Below are positions 33,041 to 33,214 of a DNA stretch of 33,214 nucleotides, in pieces. The position numbers were made by a program, and so were the translations under genes. Numbering within the stretch: the first letter of the stretch is position 1; each line of letters opens with the position of its first letter. Origin of the DNA: Chitinophagaceae bacterium (GTDB taxonomy: Bacteria > Bacteroidota > Bacteroidia > Chitinophagales > Chitinophagaceae); assembly GCA_947447825.1 (NCBI GenBank), contig CANFLL010000047.1:1-33214 (forward strand), written 5' to 3'. The notes under the pieces are model-generated. The model saw nothing but the letters and a program-made list of their open reading frames with translations. It was not told where the DNA came from and searched no databases.

Positions 33041-33214
33041 TATTCAACTGAATCATACTTAATTTCACTTGAGTCAGTCCACGACTCACCTGAGTCATAC
33101 AAAGATTCACCTGAGTCAGGCGACGACTCAACTGAGTCATACAAAGATTCACCTGAGTTAGTCGGCGACTCACCTGAGTCAGACAAGGACTCAGTTGAGT
33201 CAGTCCACGACTCA
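33041..33214. repeat. 21-bp palindromic tandem array 3, cut by the window edge
   Basis: The TCA of the dyad recurs at 33044, 33065, 33086, 33107, 33128, 33149, 33170, 33191 and 33212, always 21 bp apart. The unit is a 14-bp dyad GACTCA-NN-TGAGTC plus a 7-nt linker. The two central bases vary (AC, CT, CC, GT). Linkers 3 and 5 are identical (ATACAAA), alternating with C/G-richer ones (AGTCCAC, AGGCGAC), which gives a partial 42-bp pattern. Unit 1 has ATTCA-AC-TGAAT, a paired change against the consensus that keeps the symmetry. The array begins about 85 nt after the hydrolase stop. Confidence 0.92.

Noticed and set aside
32985-33173. Minus-strand frame of about 62 codons over array 3
   Set aside because: Same reason: an open frame forced by the 21-bp period, with no recognisable product.

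Overview
The window looks like a chromosomal segment from an AT-rich Bacteroidota bacterium. I favour the Chitinophagia/Sphingobacteriia side, but that placement is inference only. The supporting signs are a C-terminal type IX secretion (T9SS) sorting tail on a 3293-residue adhesin, a DUF5686-type outer-membrane protein with a carboxypeptidase-like N-terminal domain, a sensor kinase/LytTR regulator pair, an FucP-type transporter, and start codons without obvious Shine-Dalgarno sequences.

Layout. (1) 1-6620, minus strand: the first ~2206 codons of a giant secreted protein that runs off the left edge. It carries three seven-unit RCC1 propellers, cadherin-like domains, about eight short Cys-Asp-Ser-Leu modules and a six-unit NHL propeller. 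(2) 6621-7194: non-coding, with duplicated motifs and palindromes. (3) 7195-9608: a two-component pair, a TPR-like membrane HisKA_2 kinase and a LytTR response regulator overlapping by one base. (4) 9780-10632: the wreck of an Rpn/PD-(D/E)XK nuclease-transposase gene, followed by heptamer tandem repeats. (5) 10888-11787, minus: a 299-residue protein of unknown function with a carboxypeptidase-regulatory-like C-terminus and its own terminator. (6) 11788-12640: non-coding, with a 21-bp repeat array. (7) 12641-22522: the T9SS adhesin. (8) 22523-23057: terminator plus a second 21-bp array. (9) 23058-23872, minus: two overlapping small genes that look like a toxin-antitoxin module with an ADP-ribosyltransferase-like toxin. 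(10) 24160-28149: a LolA-like protein, the DUF5686 protein and an SRPBCC protein. (11) 28519-32065: a four-gene L-fucose uptake and oxidation operon (transporter, mutarotase, lactonase, aldo/keto reductase). (12) 32157-32957: an alpha/beta hydrolase, then a third 21-bp array cut by the right edge.

The most unusual signal is non-coding. Three unrelated intergenic sequences (11867-12097, 22758-22944 and 33041-33214) each keep an exact 21-bp period for eight to ten units. In arrays 2 and 3 each unit is centred on a dyad, and a few units differ from their neighbours by paired changes that preserve the dyad. The three arrays share period and architecture but not sequence, which suggests a class of element rather than copies of one repeat.

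How the genes work together: the fucose operon should import L-fucose, interconvert its anomers, oxidise it to the lactone and open the lactone to L-fuconate; the later enzymes are not in this window. The two giant proteins are probable cell-surface or secreted adhesins. The kinase and regulator form one signalling unit whose targets are not visible here.
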